This document shows, in pieces, positions 1-5,109 of a stretch of DNA of 5,137 nucleotides. The stretch spans positions 1-5,137 of the forward strand of contig JAGQHR010000300.1 of assembly GCA_020431745.1 (NCBI GenBank), read 5' to 3'. The DNA comes from Candidatus Eiseniibacteriota bacterium. Lineage in GTDB: Bacteria > Eisenbacteria > RBG-16-71-46 > CAIMUX01. Under the pieces are notes generated by a model. That model worked only from the letters and a program-made list of their open reading frames with translations, had not been told where the DNA came from and made no database searches. Position 1 is the stretch's first letter. Every line of letters starts with the position of its first letter. A program made the translations under genes and the position numbers.

Positions 1-12
1 GAACCTGCCTGA
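1..12 (+). CDS. possible 3' tail of an upstream gene (partial)
   Basis: Frame 1 reads Glu-Pro-Ala followed by a TGA stop at 10-12. A stop 22 bases before the start of the receiver-domain gene, with that gene's ribosome-binding site in the gap, would fit an operon in which the preceding gene (often a sensor kinase for stand-alone receivers) ends here. Three codons cannot identify a protein, so this is only a positional inference. Confidence 0.22.
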   Translation, partial: EPA

Positions 13-23
13 GGTGCGGAAAG

Positions 24-29
24 AGGAGG
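24..29 (+). promoter_or_regulatory. ribosome-binding site deciding the receiver start
   Basis: AGGAGG ends five bases before the ATG at 35. It selects that ATG over the in-frame GTG at 14, which would place the Shine-Dalgarno sequence inside the coding region. Confidence 0.75.
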
Positions 30-34
30 GTCGC

Positions 35-490
35 ATGACCGCAGCGGTGCGTGACGGGAGCCACGCTCCCCGAATCGTGCTCGCCGAAGATGATCCGACG
101 AACCAGTTCGTGATCCGGGCCATCCTGGCCGGCGCGGGGTTCGACGTCGAGGTCTGCGAGAACGGCCGCGTGGCGCTGGACGCGATCTATCGTACCCGTC
201 CGGACGTCATCCTCCTCGATCTCATGATGCCGATCATGGATGGCTACGAAGCCGCCCGGACCCTCGCGAGCGATCCCGCGCTCGACGGCGTTCCGATCAT
301 CGCGGTCACCGCGCGCGTCCTCCACGGAGATGACGAGAAAGCGCTGGATGCGGGCTGCGACGCGTACATCCCCAAGCCGATCAGTCGCGTCAAGCTGATC
401 CAGGCCGTGAACGATTGGCGCGCGCGGCCGGCCACGGACTGGATGCCGGATCGGATCCGCAAGCGCGACGGCTTCCGGCGCTCGGCCTGA
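35..490 (+). CDS. stand-alone response regulator receiver protein (CheY/DivK-like)
   Basis: This 151-residue protein is essentially one receiver (REC) domain, residues about 12-128, with no DNA-binding or enzymatic output domain. All phosphorylation-site residues are visible: the acidic cluster E18-D19-D20, the phospho-acceptor D62 in the LLDLMMPIMDG motif, T92 in VTA, and K114 in the PKPIS motif. The domain should take a phosphoryl group from a histidine kinase or phosphotransfer protein in the cytoplasm and signal by protein-protein contact, as CheY, DivK and Spo0F do. After the fold there is an arginine-rich tail of about 23 residues (130-151), a little longer than a minimal CheY. No kinase gene lies in the window; a partner may lie just upstream. 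The specific pathway cannot be read from the sequence. Confidence 0.93.
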   Translation: MTAAVRDGSHAPRIVLAEDDPTNQFVIRAILAGAGFDVEVCENGRVALDAIYRTRPDVILLDLMMPIMDGYEAARTLASDPALDGVPIIAVTARVLHGDDEKALDAGCDAYIPKPISRVKLIQAVNDWRARPATDWMPDRIRKRDGFRRSA

Positions 491-710
491 GCGCTCGGCT
501 TTCCGTCGCCGCTGCTTTCCGACCTCTCCTCCGTCCCGCGCGATTCCGCACCGTCGCGAACCTTCACCGGCGCGTCCGGACCCGGGCGAACCGCCTCCGA
601 CGCTTGCGCTCCCGCGGATAGTCGCCCGTCGCTCATCGCGGTCGGGTGCGAATTGCCTCGGGAACGCGTCTGGGAACGCTCTTCGGTGGTTCCGCGTGCG
701 CCCTTGCCTC

Positions 711-716
711 TAGAAT
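711..716 (+). promoter_or_regulatory. candidate -10 element for the ABC-F gene
   Basis: TAGAAT matches five of six positions of the sigma70 -10 consensus and stands out in a very GC-rich stretch. The positions 16-18 bases upstream give no convincing -35 hexamer. Transcription from here would leave a leader of about 105 nt before the GTG start. Confidence 0.3.
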
Positions 717-820
717 CGGCGTTTTCGTGCGGATCCGGGTGCCCGTCCTCCTCGAGCGCGACCTCCCGGTCCCGCCGCCTCGGACCGGCAGCACAGGGGC
801 GGCACACGGCATGGCAGGGT

Positions 821-825
821 GGAGG
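821..825 (+). promoter_or_regulatory. ribosome-binding site deciding the ABC-F start
   Basis: GGAGG lies four bases before the GTG at 830. The open frame continues upstream to 653, but that extension is low-complexity. The GTG places the first residues (VLKALGIDRAFGG) where ABC-F proteins normally begin. The nearby ATG at 811 is out of frame. Confidence 0.65.
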
Positions 826-829
826 CAGC

Positions 830-2713
830 GTGCTCAAGGCTCTGGGAATCGACCGGGCATTCGGAGGCCAGGTTCTCTTCGACCACGTCGATTGGGTGCT
901 CGGCGATCGGGACCGGGTCGGTCTGGTCGGACCCAACGGCTCGGGCAAGTCGACGTGGCTGCGCATGCTCGCCGGGGAAGAGTCGCCGGATGCCGGATCG
1001 ATCGAAACGCCCCGGAGCTATCGCGTCGGCTATCTACCCCAGTTCGCGTTCGAGCTGGGTCACGGCACGGTGCGCGATGAAGCCCGGTCCGCGTTCGCTG
1101 CGGTGCTCGCCATCAAGGAGGAGCTGGAGGGGTTGGAGGCGCGGCTGGAAACGCCTCTCGCTGAATCGGAAACCGAGGCTCTGCTCGCCCGTCACACCCG
1201 GCTGGAAGAGGAGTTCCGGCACCGAGACGGCTACGAGATCGACCGTCAGGTCGACCGGGTGCTCCGCGGGCTCGGGTTCACGCTTTCCGACTTCGGCCGC
1301 AGTGTGGACACTCTTTCGGGCGGCTGGCAGATGCGCGTGGCGCCCGCCAAACTCCTGCTGGAGCGTCCCGATGCCTTGCTCCTCGACGAGCCGACCAATC
1401 ATCTCGATCTCGAAGCTCGGGAGTGGCTGGAAGGATTCCTGCGCGACTATCCGGGCGCGTTCGTCGTCGTGTCCCACGATCGCTACTTCCTCGACCAGAC
1501 CGTGAATCGGATCACGGACCTCATGACGCGCCAGCTCGTGGACTATAGCGGTACCTACTCGCAGTACCTGGAGCAGCGGCAGAAGCGCTACGAGATGGCG
1601 ATGACGGCGTGGAAGCGGCAGCAGGACGAGATCAAGCGCATCGAGCGGTTCATCGAGCGGTTCAAGGCCAAGAACACCAAGGCGACCCAGGCGCAGAGCC
1701 GGGTCAAGATGTTGGAGCGGATGGAGCGGCTCGAAAAGCCGGAGGAGCCGTCCCGCACCGTGCACTTCCAGTTTCCGCAGCCCGATCGCTCGGGACGGAT
1801 CACGCTGGAGGTGGAGGGGATCCACAAGTCCTACGGTCCGATCGAAGTCTTTCGCGGGATCGATCTCGCGGTGGAGCGGGGACAGAAGGTGGCTCTCGTC
1901 GGGCCCAACGGCGCCGGGAAATCGACCCTCATGCGGATCCTCGCCGGACAGGAGCCGATCGAGCTGGGTACGCGCACGGTCGGGCTCAAAGTGACGCTCG
2001 ATTTCTTCGCGCAGGATGCCGCCGACCGGATGCCTCGCGACAAGACGATCCTGGAAGAAGCGATGACCCGCGCACCGACCGACTTCGTGCCACGCGTGCG
2101 CGGGCTCCTCGGTGCGTTCCTCTTTTCGGGTCCCGCGGTCGACAAGCCGATCGGCGTGCTCTCGGGCGGCGAACGGAACCGGCTCGCCCTGGCCATGATG
2201 CTGATGCGCCCTTCCAACGTGCTCTTGCTGGACGAGCCGACCAACCATCTCGACATGACGTCCAAAGACGTCCTCTTGGAGGCGCTGCGGCAGTTCGAGG
2301 GCACGGTGGTTTTCGTTTCGCACGATCGCTTCTTCCTGGAGCAGCTCGCGACCCGGGTCATCGAAGTCGGCGGCGGAACCATCTACGACTATCCGGGCGG
2401 CTATGAAGGGTTCCTGCACCAGAAGGGGCTGCGCGAGGAAGGGGAGGCGGTGGCCCCGGTGTCACAACGGACGGCAGCGGCCCTCCCGAGCGAGGCTCCG
2501 GTACGTCGCAAGCCGAACCAGCGCAAGCTCGAGGCGTTGGAGCAGAAGATCGCGCAGCTGGAAGAGCGCAAGGCGAAGCTGGAAACGCTCCTCGCGGACG
2601 GCGAGATCTATCGCGACTCGGAGAAGGCGGCCTTCTACACGAACGAGTACGAGTCGGTCGCCGCCGAGCTCGAGAATGCGGTCGAGAGCTGGGCCGTCAT
2701 GTCCGAGGAGTAG
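830..2713 (+). CDS. ABC-F family ATPase (ribosome-associated, Uup/YheS/YdiF-like)
   Basis: This 627-residue protein has two nucleotide-binding domains and no membrane segment, the ABC-F layout. NBD1 has Walker A GPNGSGKST (34-42), YLPQ Q-loop (68-71), signature LSGGW (162-166), Walker B LLLDEPTNHLD with E187, and SHDR switch histidine (215-218). An inter-domain linker, about 241-311, is rich in Arg/Lys/Glu. NBD2 repeats the set: GPNGAGKST (358-366), LSGGE (444-448), DEPTNHLD with E469, SHDR (497-500). The C-terminus (about 561-621) is a charged coiled coil, as in Uup and YheS. Family members bind the ribosomal E site and act on stalled or initiating ribosomes. The linker is of ordinary length, without the long extension of antibiotic-resistance ABC-F proteins, so a housekeeping role is likelier. 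P172 is unusual: the matching NBD2 position is Leu. The exact subfamily is not assignable by eye. Confidence 0.95.
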   Translation: MLKALGIDRAFGGQVLFDHVDWVLGDRDRVGLVGPNGSGKSTWLRMLAGEESPDAGSIETPRSYRVGYLPQFAFELGHGTVRDEARSAFAAVLAIKEELEGLEARLETPLAESETEALLARHTRLEEEFRHRDGYEIDRQVDRVLRGLGFTLSDFGRSVDTLSGGWQMRVAPAKLLLERPDALLLDEPTNHLDLEAREWLEGFLRDYPGAFVVVSHDRYFLDQTVNRITDLMTRQLVDYSGTYSQYLEQRQKRYEMAMTAWKRQQDEIKRIERFIERFKAKNTKATQAQSRVKMLERMERLEKPEEPSRTVHFQFPQPDRSGRITLEVEGIHKSYGPIEVFRGIDLAVERGQKVALVGPNGAGKSTLMRILAGQEPIELGTRTVGLKVTLDFFAQDAADRMPRDKTILEEAMTRAPTDFVPRVRGLLGAFLFSGPAVDKPIGVLSGGERNRLALAMMLMRPSNVLLLDEPTNHLDMTSKDVLLEALRQFEGTVVFVSHDRFFLEQLATRVIEVGGGTIYDYPGGYEGFLHQKGLREEGEAVAPVSQRTAAALPSEAPVRRKPNQRKLEALEQKIAQLEERKAKLETLLADGEIYRDSEKAAFYTNEYESVAAELENAVESWAVMSEE

Positions 2714-2717
2714 GATC

Positions 2718-2754
2718 AAAAGAACGACGCGGCGATCCGGAGACCGCCGCGTCG
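2718..2754 (-). terminator. intrinsic terminator of the RRM gene, in the convergent gap
   Basis: A perfect 10-bp stem (2725-2734 with 2745-2754) encloses a 10-base loop. Read on the minus strand it is followed by TTCTTTT (2724-2718), so it is oriented to end the RRM transcript about 52 bases after its stop codon. On the plus strand the same hairpin follows the ABC-F stop by 11 bases but has no T-tract after it, so it would at best terminate weakly in that direction. No other terminator for the ABC-F gene is visible. Confidence 0.78.
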
Positions 2755-2805
2755 ACCTGGAAGCGTGTGCCGTTCAGGCGAACACGTTTTGCGGAGGGAA
2801 GACGA

Positions 2806-3129
2806 TTAGTAACGATCCCGCCGACCGCCACCACCGCCACCGAACCCACCGCGGCCAGCACCGCCGCGAGGACCGCGGTCCTCACGCGGGCGAGCTTCGT
2901 TGACCGTCAAGTTGCGTCCCTTGAAATCACGACCGTTGAGAGCGGAGATCGCCGCCTCGGCCTCTTCCTCGGTGTTGAACTCAACGAATCCGAATCCCTT
3001 GCTGCGACCCGTATCACGATCCATCACGACCTGAGCGCTCCGGACTGCACCGAAGGACGCAAACAGCTCTTCCAGCTCTGAATTGTTCACATTGTAGCTC
3101 AGGTTGCCCACGTACAGCTTCGTACCCAT
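2806..3129 (-). CDS. RRM-type RNA-binding protein with Gly/Arg-rich tail
   Basis: This 107-residue protein has one RNA-recognition motif (about 3-80) and a short RGG-type tail (81-107). RNP2 is LYVGNL (5-10) and RNP1 is KGFGFVEF (44-51); the RNA-stacking aromatics Y6, F46 and F48 are present. The tail has RGG at 88-90 and 93-95, a run of six glycines and ends in RRDRY. This matches the small bacterial glycine-rich RRM proteins known from cyanobacteria (Rbp) and many environmental phyla, where they bind single-stranded RNA and are often cold-induced. The start is the ATG at 3129, preceded by a strong AAGGAGA; the frame is open further upstream but that part is low-complexity. The gene appears to form its own unit, with a leader region upstream and an intrinsic terminator downstream. 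Its RNA targets are unknown. Confidence 0.95.
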   Translation of the reverse strand: MGTKLYVGNLSYNVNNSELEELFASFGAVRSAQVVMDRDTGRSKGFGFVEFNTEEEAEAAISALNGRDFKGRNLTVNEARPREDRGPRGGAGRGGFGGGGGGRRDRY

Positions 3130-3137
3130 CGCGGAGA

Positions 3138-3144
3138 TCTCCTT
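3138..3144 (-). promoter_or_regulatory. ribosome-binding site deciding the RRM start
   Basis: AAGGAGA on the minus strand lies eight bases before the ATG at 3129-3127. It is one of the strongest Shine-Dalgarno sites in the window and rules out the long in-frame upstream extension. Confidence 0.85.
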
Positions 3145-3182
3145 AAACGAACTCGAGGCAGTCTTAACCAATCCCGTAGCGA

Positions 3183-3199
3183 GCTCCGGAACCCGGAGC
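3183..3199 (-). other. hairpin in the RRM gene leader
   Basis: A perfect 7-bp inverted repeat (3183-3189 with 3193-3199) closes on a 3-base loop, 54-70 bases upstream of the RRM start. It has no T-tract and sits between the candidate promoter and the ribosome-binding site, so it would be part of the untranslated leader. A regulatory role is possible but not shown. Confidence 0.45.
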
Positions 3200-3296
3200 C
3201 CCGTTCGGCGCAATGTCGGGAGAGACGATCGAGATCCGTGATGCGAGATGGAGTCACCGCGCAGGCCCAGACTCGCTCGAACATTCCACCCCCAGG

Positions 3297-3325
3297 ACGG
3301 TACGCCGGATCGGCGGGAAACACAA
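3297..3325 (-). promoter_or_regulatory. candidate promoter for the RRM gene
   Basis: On the minus strand TTGTGT (3325-3320) and TACCGT (3302-3297) are separated by 17 bases. The -10 keeps only the T1, A2 and T6 positions of the consensus, so this is weak. If used, it gives a leader of about 160 nt. A better -35-like TTGACG at 3344-3339 has no matching -10. Confidence 0.25.
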
Positions 3326-3369
3326 TCGAACTGATGCTCGTCAATCTTTTTCGGTATGGGGGAATCGTT

Positions 3370-3394
3370 GCGGGCCGGGTGAACCCGGGCCCGC
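3370..3394 (-). terminator. GC-rich hairpin after the HAD gene, possible terminator
   Basis: A 10-bp GC-only stem with one bulged G (3370-3379 with 3384-3394) closes on a 4-base loop. It starts 13 bases after the HAD stop codon in the minus direction. The bases after it (AACGATTCC) are not a U-tract, so it is either a weak or factor-assisted terminator or a 3'-end stabilising structure. Confidence 0.4.
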
Positions 3395-3407
3395 CGGGGA
3401 GTCTGGT

Positions 3408-4187
3408 TCAGGGTCCGGGAGCCTCCGCGGCCATCGTCGCTCCGAGGCGCCGGAGCACCCGGGCCGTGTCGGAAAGGTCGGTCAGATAGAGATCGGGGCG
3501 AGCGGATTCGAGCGCGAGTTGGTCCTCGAATCCCGTGCCTACCGCGAGAATTCGCACGCCAGCCGCGCGGGCGCACTGGACGTCCCGGAGGGTGTCTCCC
3601 ACGACCCAGACGTCCCTGGGCCTCGGCTCCGCGCCGTGCCGCCGGCGCAGGCGGCGGAGTGCGACCGGCACGAGCTCATCGCGGTCCTCCCGGTCGTTGC
3701 CGAAGGCTCCGAAATCGAATCGGTCGGCGAGGCCGGCGGCTGCGAGCTTGATGGTCGCTCCCGGCTGGATGTTTCCGGTCACCAACCCCACCGGAAGCCG
3801 TCGGGCGTGGAGGCCGTCGAGCAGGGCGACCACTCCGGGAAGGGGAGCGGCGCGCTCGGGGACCAGGATCTCCCTTCGGAGGTGGTCCAGGTAGATCCGG
3901 ACCAGACGCCTCCGGTCCGCCGGCCGCGGATAGGGCGCTCCTACCGCGTCGAGGGTCAGTCGCAGGATTTCCAGGTCGGTGCGGCCGGCCATCGAGACGG
4001 GGACGCGGGAGGGGTCGATGCCGCACCACTCCCGGAAGGCATGGCGGAACGCGATCGCCCCGGCCCCTCCGCTGCGCATCAGGGTCCCGTCGATGTCGAA
4101 AAGAAAAACCCCACGACGGAGAGCCGTCTCGTGGGGTTCACCTTCCGGGGCGGACCGATCCCCGAGGTCAGACGCACGCGACTCCAC
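3408..4187 (-). CDS. HAD-superfamily hydrolase (phosphoglycolate phosphatase/beta-PGM-like)
   Basis: This 259-residue cytoplasmic phosphohydrolase shows most haloacid dehalogenase motifs. Motif I is FDIDGTL with nucleophile D31 and acid/base D33; motif II is VTGN with T137; motif IV is VVGDTLRDV with D198 and D202. A helical cap of subclass I type lies between motif I and the PLPGV segment at 115-119. The usual motif III Lys-Pro is absent; the region reads FGNDREDRDELVPVA, and K147 or a nearby Arg may fill the role. The substrate cannot be predicted. The only standard start compatible with motif I is the GTG at 4187, which shares its first base with the TAG stop of the upstream nucleotidyltransferase gene. 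GGAGG lies 12 bases before it, inside a small hairpin. A terminator-like structure sits within codons 17-30. Expression therefore appears coupled to the upstream gene. Confidence 0.9.
   Translation of the reverse strand: MESRASDLGDRSAPEGEPHETALRRGVFLFDIDGTLMRSGGAGAIAFRHAFREWCGIDPSRVPVSMAGRTDLEILRLTLDAVGAPYPRPADRRRLVRIYLDHLRREILVPERAAPLPGVVALLDGLHARRLPVGLVTGNIQPGATIKLAAAGLADRFDFGAFGNDREDRDELVPVALRRLRRRHGAEPRPRDVWVVGDTLRDVQCARAAGVRILAVGTGFEDQLALESARPDLYLTDLSDTARVLRRLGATMAAEAPGP
4099..4138 (-). terminator. intrinsic-terminator-like structure inside the HAD gene (putative attenuator)
   Basis: On the minus strand a perfect 10-bp stem (4138-4129 with 4116-4107) is followed directly by T5-C-T4 (4108-4099; the first two Ts also close the stem). 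An alternative fold pairs 13 bp with a 2-base bulge and a 4-base loop. By form this is a textbook Rho-independent terminator, yet it lies 49-88 bases inside the HAD coding sequence, about 50 bases past the nucleotidyltransferase stop. It could end a share of transcripts after the first gene, and translation of the HAD start region would melt it. That it works as a terminator is inference. Confidence 0.68.
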
Positions 4188-4843
4188 TAGGCGGAGGGAC
4201 CTCCGTTCGTGGACGGAATCGCACCTTCCTCCTCGGGTTCGGGAACCGGGAGTCCGGCCAGCCGGAGCAGAGCGTGGTAGTCGTCCGTGTCCTCGATCCC
4301 GCCGAGCACCGCCGTGTGGAAGAGCTCGCACGCATCGACATCATCACCGTGCGCCTTGAAGACGTCCCACAGGGTGCCGTGGGCGGACAGCGAAGAGAGC
4401 TCCTTGCGCATTTCCGAGTCGAAAAACGTGGGAAGTCCGATCGCGCGCTGACAGACGGGAGCCAGGATCTTGGCCTTGCCTCCCTCGAACCGGCTGCGGA
4501 TGTCGGTCACGAGCTCGGAGGAAAGGATGGGCTGGTCGGTCATCCCGATCGCATACCCCTGGGTGCTCGAGGACGCGGCGTCGAGCGCCGCCCGGAGCTG
4601 TTCCCCCAGACCCGCCTCCGCGTCCGCCACCGCGATCGAGCGCGCTGCGATCCCGGAAGACTGAATCGCGGCATCGACGCCGTCGCCACTGCCGGGAACC
4701 ACGACCAACACCTCATCGAAACCTTGGTACGCCTTGAGCGTACGCGCGAGGACCGTCTCGTCCCCGAAGGGAAGCAGCATCTTGGGCGTTCGTCCCTGCC
4801 CGAGGGGGCGTGAAAGGAGGATTGCGGACAGCTTCTTCGACAT
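4187..4843 (-). CDS. divergent MobA-like nucleotidyltransferase (PF12804-type fold)
   Basis: This 218-residue protein follows the plan of MobA/MocA-like NTP transferases, which transfer a nucleotide from GTP or CTP to molybdopterin or another phosphorylated acceptor. Visible signs are an N-terminal beta strand and loop (LSAILLSRPLGQG, 5-17), the lysine segment TPKMLLPFG (K21), a Rossmann strand VLVVVPGSGD (45-54), GLGEQLRAAL (78-87), the metal-site motif MTDQP (D103), IGLPTFF (135-141, in place of the usual GHPV) and IEDTDDY near the C-terminus. The canonical N-terminal LAAGxSxRMG loop is altered: proline occupies the glycine position and the loop is one residue shorter, so activity or substrate may differ. 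The C-terminal 20 residues are acidic and probably disordered. The start is the ATG at 4843, with AAGGAG ten bases upstream. It is the first gene of a two-gene unit with the HAD hydrolase; a joint sugar-phosphate or cofactor role is only inference. Confidence 0.8.
   Translation of the reverse strand: MSKKLSAILLSRPLGQGRTPKMLLPFGDETVLARTLKAYQGFDEVLVVVPGSGDGVDAAIQSSGIAARSIAVADAEAGLGEQLRAALDAASSSTQGYAIGMTDQPILSSELVTDIRSRFEGGKAKILAPVCQRAIGLPTFFDSEMRKELSSLSAHGTLWDVFKAHGDDVDACELFHTAVLGGIEDTDDYHALLRLAGLPVPEPEEEGAIPSTNGGPSA
4192..4205 (-). promoter_or_regulatory. hairpin hiding the HAD ribosome-binding site
   Basis: CGGAG and CTCCG form a 5-bp stem with a 4-base loop, and the GGAGG that would serve the HAD gene (4204-4200) lies almost wholly in it. 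The site is in the last codons of the nucleotidyltransferase gene. A ribosome finishing that gene would open the hairpin, which fits translational coupling across the one-base stop/start overlap at 4187. Confidence 0.5.
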
Positions 4844-5000
4844 GGCCTTGGGGCTCCTTGTTCCCTGGGAGTCATCGCTCTCGTTGGAGCGGCAGCATCG
4901 CGACCGGATCCTCGAGTCGCCGGAATCGGCTCGGAGCCGCCACTTCGGACTGCGCGTCAAACGCGCGCGGCCCACGCCGTCACGGGCTTCCGAGACCAAA
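4844..5000 (-). other. 5' leader of the nucleotidyltransferase-HAD unit
   Basis: About 157 bases separate the expected transcription start from the ATG. Two small perfect hairpins are visible (6-bp stem, 4966-4952; 5-bp stem, 4939-4927). A possible 8-codon reading frame (Met-Leu-Pro-Leu-Gln-Arg-Glu-Arg, 4898-4872) has only a weak upstream GAGG. AAGGAG for the main gene is at 4859-4854. I do not recognise a known riboswitch in it. Confidence 0.45.
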
Positions 5001-5006
5001 GAACGG

Positions 5007-5035
5007 AGTATAGGCAGGCCGCCCCGAGCCCGCAA
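5007..5035 (-). promoter_or_regulatory. sigma70-like promoter for the nucleotidyltransferase-HAD unit
   Basis: On the minus strand TTGCGG (5035-5030) and TATACT (5012-5007) are separated by exactly 17 bases. The -10 matches five of six consensus positions and is the best in the window; the -35 keeps the TTG core. Transcription should start near 5000. Confidence 0.62.
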
Positions 5036-5109
5036 CCGCTTCGGCTGCGGCGTCGAATCGGCCCTCGAACCCGGCGCCGAGCCGCGGCGGGCGGCGGGGA
5101 GGCCGGCCC

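Larger units (their letters stand above)
491..829 (+). other. non-coding gap between receiver gene and ABC-F gene
   Basis: These 339 bases hold no reading frame that looks like a protein; the frames that cross it are low-complexity Arg/Pro/Ser/Ala shadows. It contains a weak -10-like hexamer at 711, two direct 8-base repeats (GGGAACGC at 660-667 and 672-679), and, straddling the receiver stop, a 6-bp inverted repeat (478-483 with 489-494) lacking a T-tract. It probably carries the promoter and 5' leader of the ABC-F gene. I recognise no RNA gene. Confidence 0.55.

Noticed and set aside
478..494. Inverted repeat over the receiver stop codon as a terminator.
   Set aside because: It is only a 6-bp stem and no T-tract follows, so it is not a credible intrinsic terminator.
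653..829. In-frame 59-residue extension of the ABC-F protein.
   Set aside because: The extension is Ser/Arg/Pro low-complexity, ABC-F proteins normally begin a few residues before the first beta strand, and GGAGG supports the GTG at 830.
244..966. Long minus-strand open frame across the receiver gene, the gap and the ABC-F start.
   Set aside because: It is antisense to two well-supported genes, and the translation is Arg/Pro/Ser/Ala low-complexity with no motif; long antisense frames are expected at this GC content.
1034..2419. 461-codon minus-strand frame antisense to the ABC-F gene.
   Set aside because: The composition mirrors ABC-F codons, with no recognisable domain and no ribosome-binding site. 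The plus strand carries both complete ATP-binding motif sets.
3339..3344. TTGACG on the minus strand as a -35 for the RRM gene.
   Set aside because: Nothing resembling a -10 lies 16-18 bases downstream (GTTTCC at 17).
3130..3576. In-frame extension of the RRM protein by 149 residues.
   Set aside because: It overlaps the HAD gene's 3' end, is low-complexity, and a strong Shine-Dalgarno site places the start at 3129.
3213..4190. 325-codon plus-strand frame opposite the HAD gene.
   Set aside because: The opposite strand has clear HAD motifs; this translation is Gly/Glu/Arg-rich without any motif.
4188..4331. In-frame extension of the HAD protein into the nucleotidyltransferase gene.
   Set aside because: It would overlap the upstream gene by over 140 bases with Arg/Gly-rich sequence; the GTG at 4187 already leaves about 30 residues before the nucleophile.
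5060..5075. T-loop-like GGTTCGAG on the minus strand suggesting a tRNA.
   Set aside because: The flanking bases do not form the 5-bp T-stem, and no acceptor, D or anticodon arms can be placed nearby.
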